From NCBI GenBank assembly GCA_964572965.1, contig CAZNHL010000137.1:1-5531 (forward strand): a stretch of DNA of 5,531 nucleotides, in the 5' to 3' direction. Every line of letters begins with the position of its first letter. Positions within the stretch are counted from its first letter, which is position 1. Source of the stretch: CAZNHL01 sp964572965. GTDB lineage: Bacteria; Bacteroidota; Bacteroidia; Cytophagales; UBA9547. The notes under the pieces were generated by a model that was not told where the DNA came from, made no database searches, and was given only the letters and a program-made list of their open reading frames with translations. The translations under genes and the position numbers were made by a program. Below, in pieces: positions 1-5,531 of the stretch.

Positions 1-848
1 ATGAACGACAGCCCTATCAATAATACTGCACCTGTTACGGGAATAAGCCAGGGAATTTTGATATAATCTTTTACCTGTTTTTTAAGTATTTGGGTAAGTT
101 CTGCAAAAAGGAAAGCCACCAGACCGAAAGCAGCAGCAGCCCCAAGAACTTTTCCTAATAAAACAAAGTCAAAGCGGAAGTAGCTTTGAACCGACTGAAC
201 AGTATGGTAATCGATAGAATAGCGGACGTGAGAAATTCCCCAGAAACTGCAACTGAGGTCTCCTAATATTCCTGCAATAAGGCATGGCAATAATGCCTTA
301 TACTGCATCTGTCCGATAACCAAAACCTCTATGGCAAAAATAGCCCCGGCTACAGGTGTTCCGAATACCGCCCCGAAACCGGCCGCAATGCCTGCTGTAA
401 GCAAAACCGGCATATCTGTTTTCGAAATAAACAATATCCTTCCAAATGCGAAGGCTATACTACCACCCACTTGCACTGCTGTACCTTCACGCCCTGCCGA
501 GCCGCCAAACAGATGCGTAATCAGAGTTCCTCCAAGTATTAAAGGAACCATACGTTTAGGAATACCTTTGTCCAGTTCGTAGATTTCTTCCAGGATCAGG
601 TTATTCCCTTTCTCGCTGTTTTGCCCCCATTTTTTGTATACAAAAAAGATAAACAAACCTGCGGGTGGAAGCAGATAAAGCAGCCATTGGTACTGGAACC
701 TGAGTAATGTCAATTGGTCAAGTGCCCAAAGGAAAAAAGCAACTATAGAGCCTATAGCAAAGGAAACCGGTACAAGGTAAAGTAACCATTTGATCAAAAA
801 ACCGAGTAACCCGATCTGTTCAAATTTAAAGGAAAAAGGTTTCTTCAT
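1..848 (-). CDS. CLC-family anion transporter, probable fluoride/proton antiporter (CLC-F type), C-terminus cut off by window edge
   Basis: This is a multi-pass inner-membrane protein of the voltage-gated ClC superfamily. The first 282 codons are present, where family members usually have about 400-450. The start is the ATG at 848-846, the first after an in-frame TAA at 872-870. The selectivity motif GGSAGREGTAVQVGG lies at about residues 115-129, with gating glutamate E121. It is followed by GIAAGFGAVFGTPVAGAIF at about 153-171, the typical helix after the gate. Hydrophobic segments alternate throughout. Three departures from chloride-type CLCs are visible: GNNLI at 81-85 replaces GSGIP, T123 replaces the Pro of GREGP, and V175 stands where CLC-ec1 has its inner proton glutamate E203. 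From what is known of CLC-F antiporters, which lack the chloride-coordinating serine, this suggests fluoride export. Substrate is inferred; family membership is secure. No clear Shine-Dalgarno precedes the start. The gene is divergent from the metal-efflux genes. Confidence 0.93.
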   Translation of the reverse strand, partial: MKKPFSFKFEQIGLLGFLIKWLLYLVPVSFAIGSIVAFFLWALDQLTLLRFQYQWLLYLLPPAGLFIFFVYKKWGQNSEKGNNLILEEIYELDKGIPKRMVPLILGGTLITHLFGGSAGREGTAVQVGGSIAFAFGRILFISKTDMPVLLTAGIAAGFGAVFGTPVAGAIFAIEVLVIGQMQYKALLPCLIAGILGDLSCSFWGISHVRYSIDYHTVQSVQSYFRFDFVLLGKVLGAAAAFGLVAFLFAELTQILKKQVKDYIKIPWLIPVTGAVLLIGLSF

Positions 849-865
849 AAAAGGGCGTATCTCAC

Positions 866-895
866 GGTCTTAGCAAGAAGGGGGCTAAAAAGACC
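866..895 (-). promoter_or_regulatory. Hairpin in the 5' leader of the CLC gene
   Basis: On the + strand GGTCTT (866-871) pairs with AAGACC (890-895), and the stem continues with AGC (872-874) against GCT (884-886). A 3-base bulge (887-889) sits on one side and the loop is 9 bases (875-883). On the minus strand it lies 17 bases upstream of the CLC start, just after a -7-like box, so it would sit at or near the 5' end of the transcript. It has no following U tract, so it does not resemble an intrinsic terminator. It also lacks the conserved segments of the fluoride (crcB) riboswitch. Possible roles are mRNA stabilisation or translational control; the role is inference only. Confidence 0.45.
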
Positions 896-903
896 AGCTT
901 ACT

Positions 904-911
904 CAAATATA
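904..911 (-). promoter_or_regulatory. Candidate Bacteroidota -7 promoter box for the CLC gene
   Basis: Read on the minus strand this is TATATTTG, an exact match to the Bacteroidota -7 consensus TAnnTTTG, 55 bases upstream of the CLC start codon. No good TTTG/TTG -33 element is visible at the expected spacing; the nearest is a weak TTTA around 939-936. The location in a divergent intergenic region is what one expects for this promoter, but an 8-base match in AT-rich DNA is modest evidence. Confidence 0.4.
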
Positions 912-994
912 ACCATTTCATCATTTCAGGAGGCCTAAAGTCGTTTTTAATAGAATAAAATATCTGTAACTTGTCACGATTTCTATAAAACTCA

Positions 995-1002
995 GGAAAG
1001 AG
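995..1002 (+). promoter_or_regulatory. Purine-rich ribosome-binding site of the TolC-family gene
   Basis: GGAAAGAG ends 7 bases before the ATG at 1010, a reasonable Shine-Dalgarno spacing. It supports 1010 as the start, as does the signal peptide that begins right there. No TAnnTTTG box was found on the plus strand between 849 and 1009, so the operon promoter was not located. Confidence 0.5.
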
Positions 1003-1009
1003 TATCTAT

Positions 1010-2242
1010 ATGCGCATTATTTGCAGCTCTTTATTCATTTTACTTTCAACGCTCAGCGTTTGCGCCCAGCATGTTTACTCGTTAGATGAAAGTATCCGTA
1101 TAGCCAGCGAAAACAACCTTTTATATAAAGCTGCCCGGTATAATACAAAACTGGCAGAAGCAGACATTACAACAGCACAATTAAGGCCTAACCTGGAATT
1201 CAATAACCAGGCGCTCTTTCTTGCAAATCCTTCTCAGTATCCTGCTTTAGGGAAAAACAACCGCCAGATCTGGTATCAGCTAACAAAACAATTTAAAGTA
1301 GCCGGCCAAAGACAAAAACAGATTGATTTCGGAAAGGCTACAAGGACTTTTGTTGAAAAAGACCTTGCCGAACAAAAAAGACAGCTGAATTATGATGTAG
1401 CCGGCAGGTGGCTGGACGTATGGTATGCACAGTCGCGTTACGAACTGACAGTAAAAGCAAAAGGCAACCTGGATACCCTGCTGAAAATAAATAAGCTGCG
1501 TTTAAAAAATCAGGTTATTACCATTTCCGATAACATGCGTACAGAAATTCTGGCCGATCAATATGAGCTGGATATTATGAACCGTGTTCAGGAGGGCTAC
1601 ATCTCCAGACAAGATTTACAAAGAGTTTTAGGTGCTGCTGATACTGTTCAGATCGACAAAAACGATGCATTTTTGCCTATTGAGGTTGAAGACAAACTGG
1701 ATTCATTGCTGGAATATGCCTATGAGCACAGAAATGACATCATTGCTGCCAAAGCTGCACTGGATATGGCAGTAGCCAATGAAAGAGTACAGAAAGCAGT
1801 CGCTTATCCTATGATCGAGGCCGGCGCTATTTATAACCCGCAAAACGGAGCTCCCTATGTGGGCAGTTACCTGACTATTCCTATTCCGGTATTTAACAGA
1901 AACCAGGGCGAGATACAGAAAGCAGCGGTGATTAAAGACCAGACAAATGCTACTATCAATGCTATCAAGTTGCAGATTCAGACAGAAGTAAATACGGCAT
2001 TACGTGCTTATGAAGTACAAAAGTCTAATATGAAGCGCAGTCAGGAAATTATGACCAAAGCCGACAAAGTTTTAAATACCGTTTTGTATTCTTATCTGAA
2101 AGGTGGTACAACCATTGTAGATTTTCTGGATGCACAACGTACATGGTATAGCACACAACAGATGTATTACGAAGTATTATATCAATACCGCAGAAGCTAT
2201 CTTGAGCTGATCTATACAACCAGTTTGATCACTCAAATCTAG
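1010..2242 (+). CDS. TolC-family outer-membrane efflux channel (CzcC-like)
   Basis: This is the outer-membrane channel of a tripartite metal efflux pump; three copies should form a tunnel through the outer membrane and periplasm. The 410-residue protein starts with a signal peptide: a basic residue at position 2, a hydrophobic core and a likely signal peptidase I cut after VCA (17-19, before Q20). The mature part opens with SLDESIRIASENN and a long helical stretch, as in the first OEP repeat (about 25-205). A second repeat follows (about 230-405) with the landmark VGSYLTIPIPVFNRNQGEIQ around 281-300, typical of CzcC/CusC-like channels where helix turns into beta-barrel strand. The length is normal for the family. 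No lipobox is present, unlike E. coli CusC, since C18 follows V17. It lies first in the order channel-adaptor-pump, 172 bp ahead of the adaptor start. Family assignment is firm; the specific metal cannot be read from this subunit. Confidence 0.93.
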   Translation: MRIICSSLFILLSTLSVCAQHVYSLDESIRIASENNLLYKAARYNTKLAEADITTAQLRPNLEFNNQALFLANPSQYPALGKNNRQIWYQLTKQFKVAGQRQKQIDFGKATRTFVEKDLAEQKRQLNYDVAGRWLDVWYAQSRYELTVKAKGNLDTLLKINKLRLKNQVITISDNMRTEILADQYELDIMNRVQEGYISRQDLQRVLGAADTVQIDKNDAFLPIEVEDKLDSLLEYAYEHRNDIIAAKAALDMAVANERVQKAVAYPMIEAGAIYNPQNGAPYVGSYLTIPIPVFNRNQGEIQKAAVIKDQTNATINAIKLQIQTEVNTALRAYEVQKSNMKRSQEIMTKADKVLNTVLYSYLKGGTTIVDFLDAQRTWYSTQQMYYEVLYQYRRSYLELIYTTSLITQI

Positions 2243-2254
2243 ATATGTTATTTT

Positions 2255-2262
2255 TATATTTG
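2255..2262 (+). promoter_or_regulatory. Candidate -7 promoter box upstream of the adaptor and pump genes
   Basis: TATATTTG matches the Bacteroidota -7 consensus TAnnTTTG exactly and lies 13 bases after the channel gene's stop. A TTTG at 2224-2227 could act as the -33 element, but the 27-base gap is longer than usual. If real, it would let the adaptor and pump be transcribed separately from the channel, which would explain the unusually long 172-bp gap. Confidence 0.35.
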
Positions 2263-2285
2263 AACCGATGGGGATTTAGTTCAAA
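2259..2285. repeat. Inverted repeat overlapping the -7-like box (operator-like)
   Basis: TTTGAAC (2259-2265) and GTTCAAA (2279-2285) are perfect 7-base inverted arms around a 13-base centre. The left arm shares its TTTG with the candidate -7 box, so a dimeric regulator bound here would cover the promoter and transcription start. Only the repeat itself is observed; the regulator is unknown and an operator role is inference. Confidence 0.4.
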
Positions 2286-2297
2286 ACAAGATTATTG

Positions 2298-2334
2298 AAT
2301 TTCAGGGCGTTATTAATTACTGAAATTAATAGCG
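2298..2334. repeat. Overlapping, mutually exclusive inverted repeats in the channel-adaptor gap
   Basis: Two stems compete for the same bases. AATTTCAG (2298-2305) can pair perfectly with CTGAAATT (2320-2327). CGTTATTAATT (2308-2318) can pair with AATTAATAGCG (2324-2334), with one G-U pair in RNA and a 5-base loop. Another TTATTAATT copy occurs at 2361-2369 and could also pair with 2324-2331. The stems are AT-rich and lack a T run, so this is not a convincing terminator. It could be an operator, an RNA switch in the adaptor leader, or chance structure in AT-rich DNA. Confidence 0.4.
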
Positions 2335-2414
2335 AGCTAATATTATTAACCTTTATCCAATTATTAATTCCGTTATTCCTGTACACCAACTCAGGAATGG
2401 CATTGAAATTATCT

Positions 2415-3374
2415 ATGATGAAAAGGCTTGTAAAGCATTTCTGCTACCTGGCATTTTTTGCCCTGCTTGCTTGCGAAAGCAACGAAGAAAAACCTGTTGT
2501 CAAAAGAAACGACGCGGAGAAAAATACGCCTAAGGTTGAAGGCAACCTGATCACTTTCCCCGAAGTCGGCAAACACACGAGTATCTTCAAAACCGTAATC
2601 GCAAATGATACTACAACAGAAATTGAACTTAAAGCGCCGGCAACAGTAATTGCACGCTGTAAAGCGCCGGGGCAGATTATTTTCCAGAATCCTGAGCTCA
2701 CTTCAATCTATTCTACTTATATCCAGAACCTTTCTGTTTTGTCACTGACACAGACAAACTACGACAGGATCAAAGATTTGTATGACAATGGCGCTGCTAC
2801 GGGTAAAGAGTTTAATGAAGCAACAGGACAACTTTTTCTTGTAAAAAACACGATTCTTGAAAATGAAGTAAAACTGGAAGAAGCAGGTCTTCACCCTTCA
2901 GAATTAAAAAATGCGGTGACAGGAACTGTGTGGCTGATCTCTGATTTGCCTGAAACTGAATTGAACATGATTCAGAAAGGAAAGAAATGTGATATGGATT
3001 TCCCGAGCTATCCTTCGAGCAGCTTCTCAGCAACCATTCAGGATATTGCACAGGTACTGAACATTGAAACACGTAAAGTGCGTGTACGTCTGGTAATGCA
3101 GGATAAAGGGAACAACTTCCGCCCTGGCATGTATGCAAAAGCAAGCTTCCATGTAACTCACGCCGGAATGATGATGCCACGTGCTGCCATTTTGAGCGTG
3201 AACGCCAATTATTATGTTTTTATCAAAAAAGCGCCTAATGTGTTTGAGTGCCGTGAGGTAATCATCTCAACAGAAACTGCCGGCCGTATTGAAATTGCCG
3301 ATGGCATTAAAGACGACGAAGAAGTCGTAATCTCTCATACCTATTTGTTAAAAGGAATTATTTTCGGGATTTAG
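2415..3374 (+). CDS. RND efflux periplasmic adaptor lipoprotein (membrane fusion protein, CzcB/HlyD-like), lipoyl region reduced
   Basis: This adaptor links the inner-membrane pump to the TolC-type channel. The chosen ATG gives 319 residues starting MMKRLVKHF, then a lipoprotein signal with lipobox LLAC and lipidated Cys at 20. The frame is open further upstream (TTG at 2295), but that start would bury the lipobox at residue 60. ATG 2418 is equally possible; ATG 2397 is less likely. Visible parts: helical hairpin about 93-160 (NPELTSIYSTY, then LYDNGAATGKEFNEA), beta-barrel starting TVWLISDLPETEL (171-183) and containing TRKVRVRLVM and FRPGMYAKASF (235-245), then a membrane-proximal part ending about 313. 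The residues that normally form the two lipoyl halves on either side of the hairpin are almost absent. The protein is short for the family. Its stop is 3 bp before the pump ATG, so the two are co-transcribed. Confidence 0.88.
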   Translation: MMKRLVKHFCYLAFFALLACESNEEKPVVKRNDAEKNTPKVEGNLITFPEVGKHTSIFKTVIANDTTTEIELKAPATVIARCKAPGQIIFQNPELTSIYSTYIQNLSVLSLTQTNYDRIKDLYDNGAATGKEFNEATGQLFLVKNTILENEVKLEEAGLHPSELKNAVTGTVWLISDLPETELNMIQKGKKCDMDFPSYPSSSFSATIQDIAQVLNIETRKVRVRLVMQDKGNNFRPGMYAKASFHVTHAGMMMPRAAILSVNANYYVFIKKAPNVFECREVIISTETAGRIEIADGIKDDEEVVISHTYLLKGIIFGI

Positions 3375-3377
3375 GTT

Positions 3378-5531
3378 ATGAACAAATTAATAGACGGCCT
3401 TATGCGCAATCGCGTAATGACGCTGGTTGCTGCACTGGTAATATGTCTTTCAGGTCTTTGGGCCTGGGGGGAACTGGATGTTGAAGCTTACCCTGACATT
3501 TCAGATATCAACGTAAATGTGGTGACGCAGGTAAATGGTTTACCGGCAGAAGAAATGGAAATGCAGGTAACGATTCCGATCGAAAGGTCTCTGAACACAG
3601 TACCCGGCGTTATTTCAAAACGGTCGAGAACCATCTTTGGCCTTTCTATTATTGCACTTACTTTTGAGGACGGCATGGATCTGTACCGTGCACGTCAGCT
3701 GGTACTGGAAAAGCTGGCCTCTGCCGACATTCCCGACGGTGTAGAACCAGAGCTTGGGCCAATGACACCATCTATCGGGGAAATTTTCCGCTATGTAATT
3801 GAAGCTCCCGACAGCGTATCCCTGACCGACATCCGTGAACTGCAGGATTATGTGGTCATCCCTAAATTACTTTATGCCGAAGGTGTCATCGACATTGCCA
3901 ACTTCGGCGGTTTGGTACGCCAGTTTCAGGTAATCATCAGTCCTCTGCAGCTGGAAAAATACCGTCTCGGTATCAAAGATGTAGCCGATGCAATCAGAGA
4001 AAACAACAAAAATACCGGCGGTAATTACCTGCGTATCGGTGCTTCTCAAATGAACATTCGAGGCGTGGGGCGTATTACCAAAGTGGAAGACATAGAGAAT
4101 ATCGTTATTGATAGCCGGGAGGGCGTTCCCATTCTGATTAAAGATATCGGCGATGTAGAAATAGGAGTCCTACAACCAACAGGTATCCTGGGGTATAATG
4201 ACAAAACCAGAGATGTAAAAGTTTCAGCAGGCATTGAAGGGATCGTTTTATTAAGAAAATTTGAAAACCCCTCTAATACTATTGCCAACGTATACAAAGT
4301 CATTGATGAACTAAATAACGATATTCTGCCGAAAGGAGTAAAAGTAGTTCCTCTTTATGACCGTACAGAACTGGTTGCACTTACCATTAAAACCGTAGGA
4401 AAAACCCTGATTGAAGGGATGATCGTTGTTCTGGTTCTGTTAACGATTTTGCTTGGAAACTGGAAAGCAGCAGTGATGTCATCCCTGGCAATACCTTTCT
4501 CTTTACTCTTCGCTTTCATAATCATGTATTTTGTAGGCATTCCTGCCAATTTACTTTCACTGGGAGCTGTCGATTTCGGGATCATTGTAGACGCCTCAGT
4601 GGTAATGGTTGAAGCCATTATCCGTGGGTTCGCACACAGAGCGCCGGATACGCATCTTGAAGATGGCCATTTGGACAACAAAGGCCTGATCGCACATGCG
4701 GCCAAAGATGTACAGAAACAAATCTTCTACTCTGTAGCTATTATTATTATTGCGTTCCTGCCAATCTTCAGCTTACAGCGTGTTGAAGGCCGTTTGTTTG
4801 CGCCAATGGCCTATACTTTGTCATTTGCCATTCTCGGGTCTATGATCTATGCATTGACGGTTGTTCCGGTTTTCTCTACCTATATCTTTAAAGCTGATTA
4901 TGTAGAAAAAGAAAGCAAAGTATGGCATTGGCTACAGGAAATTTATGGCTGGGTATTGAGCAAAATGATGCGCGTTTACAGGGCTGCATTGGCCATAAGC
5001 CTTGCGGTTGTTATACTTGGTATGGCTACGGCTGCAAAACTGGGAGGCGAATTTTTACCGGAACTTGATGAAGGCTGCGTATGGGTTCGTGTGTTCCTTC
5101 CGGCCGGTATTTCTATGGAAGCAGCTTCTGTATACCCGGAAATGCTGCGGGAAGAACTGGCTTCTCTTGATGAAGTAACTGTAGTGCTTTCACAACATGG
5201 CCGTAATGATGACGGAACAGATCCGTATGGACCGAACCGTATTGAAATTCTGGTACAGCTGAAGCAGCCTTATTCCCTCTGGAAAAATGCCAAAGATAAA
5301 AAAGAACTGGTAGCCATTATCCAGAAAAAACTTCAGAACCTTTTACCCGGAGTGGCCTTTACAATTTCTCAACCTATTATTGATACTACTACAGAAAATG
5401 CCACCGGTTCATCTGCTGATCTTGCTGTTTTCATTCAGGGAATGGACCTCATGGAATTGCGCAGGCTGGCAAATGAGATTCTGGCTGTGGTACGTACAGT
5501 TCCGGGAACATCTGAAAGTGCTATTGAACAG
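3378..5531 (+). CDS. czcA: CzcA-family heavy-metal efflux RND pump (HME-RND), C-terminus cut off by window edge
   Basis: This is the proton-driven inner-membrane pump of the exporter. 718 residues are present; family members usually have about 1,030-1,050. TM1 is at about 13-33. The first porter region follows with typical HME segments (ELDVEAYPDISD, then GPMTPSIGEI). TM2-TM6 lie at about 345-361, 366-390, 392-416, 449-466 and 475-504, and TM7 at about 535-555. TM4 carries D399, D405 and E412 in DFGIIVDASVVMVEA, with the same spacing as the proton-relay residues D402, D408 and E415 of CzcA. The second porter region includes GEFLPELDEG (557-566) and QHGRNDDGTDPYGPNRIE (606-623). By eye, positions matching the CusA methionines M573, M623 and M672 hold non-Met residues, arguing against Cu/Ag and for a divalent metal. 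The start ATG is 3 bp after the adaptor stop. Confidence 0.95.
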   Translation, partial: MNKLIDGLMRNRVMTLVAALVICLSGLWAWGELDVEAYPDISDINVNVVTQVNGLPAEEMEMQVTIPIERSLNTVPGVISKRSRTIFGLSIIALTFEDGMDLYRARQLVLEKLASADIPDGVEPELGPMTPSIGEIFRYVIEAPDSVSLTDIRELQDYVVIPKLLYAEGVIDIANFGGLVRQFQVIISPLQLEKYRLGIKDVADAIRENNKNTGGNYLRIGASQMNIRGVGRITKVEDIENIVIDSREGVPILIKDIGDVEIGVLQPTGILGYNDKTRDVKVSAGIEGIVLLRKFENPSNTIANVYKVIDELNNDILPKGVKVVPLYDRTELVALTIKTVGKTLIEGMIVVLVLLTILLGNWKAAVMSSLAIPFSLLFAFIIMYFVGIPANLLSLGAVDFGIIVDASVVMVEAIIRGFAHRAPDTHLEDGHLDNKGLIAHAAKDVQKQIFYSVAIIIIAFLPIFSLQRVEGRLFAPMAYTLSFAILGSMIYALTVVPVFSTYIFKADYVEKESKVWHWLQEIYGWVLSKMMRVYRAALAISLAVVILGMATAAKLGGEFLPELDEGCVWVRVFLPAGISMEAASVYPEMLREELASLDEVTVVLSQHGRNDDGTDPYGPNRIEILVQLKQPYSLWKNAKDKKELVAIIQKKLQNLLPGVAFTISQPIIDTTTENATGSSADLAVFIQGMDLMELRRLANEILAVVRTVPGTSESAIEQ

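Noticed and set aside
331..582. Plus-strand open frame of 83 codons
   Set aside because: It is the antisense shadow of the CLC gene; the minus-strand frame carries the recognisable GREG and GTPVAGAIF motifs.
862..924. A 20-residue minus-strand reading frame (MMKWLYLSK...) in the CLC leader, overlapping the hairpin
   Set aside because: It has no Shine-Dalgarno, lies partly upstream of the candidate promoter box, and is short enough to be chance; a leader peptide cannot be supported.
928..933. Perfect AGGAGG Shine-Dalgarno-like sequence on the plus strand
   Set aside because: No start codon follows at usable distance; it probably occurs by chance and overlaps the AGGCCT palindrome.
971..989. 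TTGTCA and TATAAA resembling a -35/-10 promoter for the channel gene
   Set aside because: The spacing of 7 bases is far too short for a sigma-70 promoter and the elements do not fit the Bacteroidota consensus.
849..1009. Fluoride (crcB) riboswitch ahead of the CLC gene
   Set aside because: I searched the minus strand by eye for its conserved GGCGAUG-, AACCGCC- and CUGAUG-like segments and did not find them in order.
2295..2414. N-terminal extension of the adaptor from a TTG codon
   Set aside because: It would place the lipobox cysteine at residue 60, incompatible with lipoprotein export, and the stretch is AT-rich intergenic-like sequence with inverted repeats.
2444..3180. Two minus-strand open frames inside the adaptor gene (2444-2701 and 2812-3180)
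   Set aside because: They are antisense to a clear coding frame, with no recognisable protein features or start signals.
3488..4705. Four minus-strand open frames inside the pump gene
   Set aside because: They are shadows of the czcA-like frame, whose conserved TM4 and porter motifs are on the plus strand.

Overview
The window looks like chromosomal DNA of a Bacteroidota member (Cytophaga/Sphingobacteria/Flavobacteria-type). This is inferred from the moderate AT-rich composition, weak Shine-Dalgarno signals, two copies of a Bacteroidota-style -7 box (TATATTTG, matching TAnnTTTG), and the protein style, including a lipoprotein-anchored adaptor in a metal-efflux operon. The sequence alone does not fix the genus.

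Left part (1-848, minus strand): the first 282 codons of a CLC-family anion transporter, cut off by the window's left edge. It keeps the gating glutamate (GREG motif, E121). However, it has GNNLI where chloride CLCs have GSGIP, Thr instead of Pro after GREG, and Val instead of the inner proton glutamate. These features point to the fluoride/proton antiporter (CLC-F) branch rather than an ordinary chloride carrier. A 161-bp divergent intergenic region (849-1009) separates it from the next gene. On the minus strand this region holds a -7 box followed by a strong hairpin in the leader; no classical fluoride riboswitch is recognisable.

Right part (1010-5531, plus strand): a three-gene heavy-metal efflux cluster in czcCBA order. 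It encodes a TolC-type outer-membrane channel (410 aa), a lipoprotein periplasmic adaptor (319 aa from the preferred start) and the first 718 residues of a CzcA/HME-type RND pump, which runs off the right edge. The adaptor stop and pump start are 3 bp apart, so these two are almost certainly co-transcribed and the pump, adaptor and channel should form one tripartite exporter. The pump has the D-D-E proton-relay triad of HME pumps (D399, D405, E412). It lacks the methionines that bind Cu/Ag in CusA, so a divalent metal (Co, Ni, Zn or Cd) is the better guess.

The points most worth attention are the adaptor's near absence of recognisable lipoyl-domain sequence, the 172-bp AT-rich channel-adaptor gap packed with inverted repeats around a promoter-like box, and the divergent pairing of a probable fluoride exporter with a metal exporter. 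I do not see a wholly new system: every gene belongs to a known superfamily.
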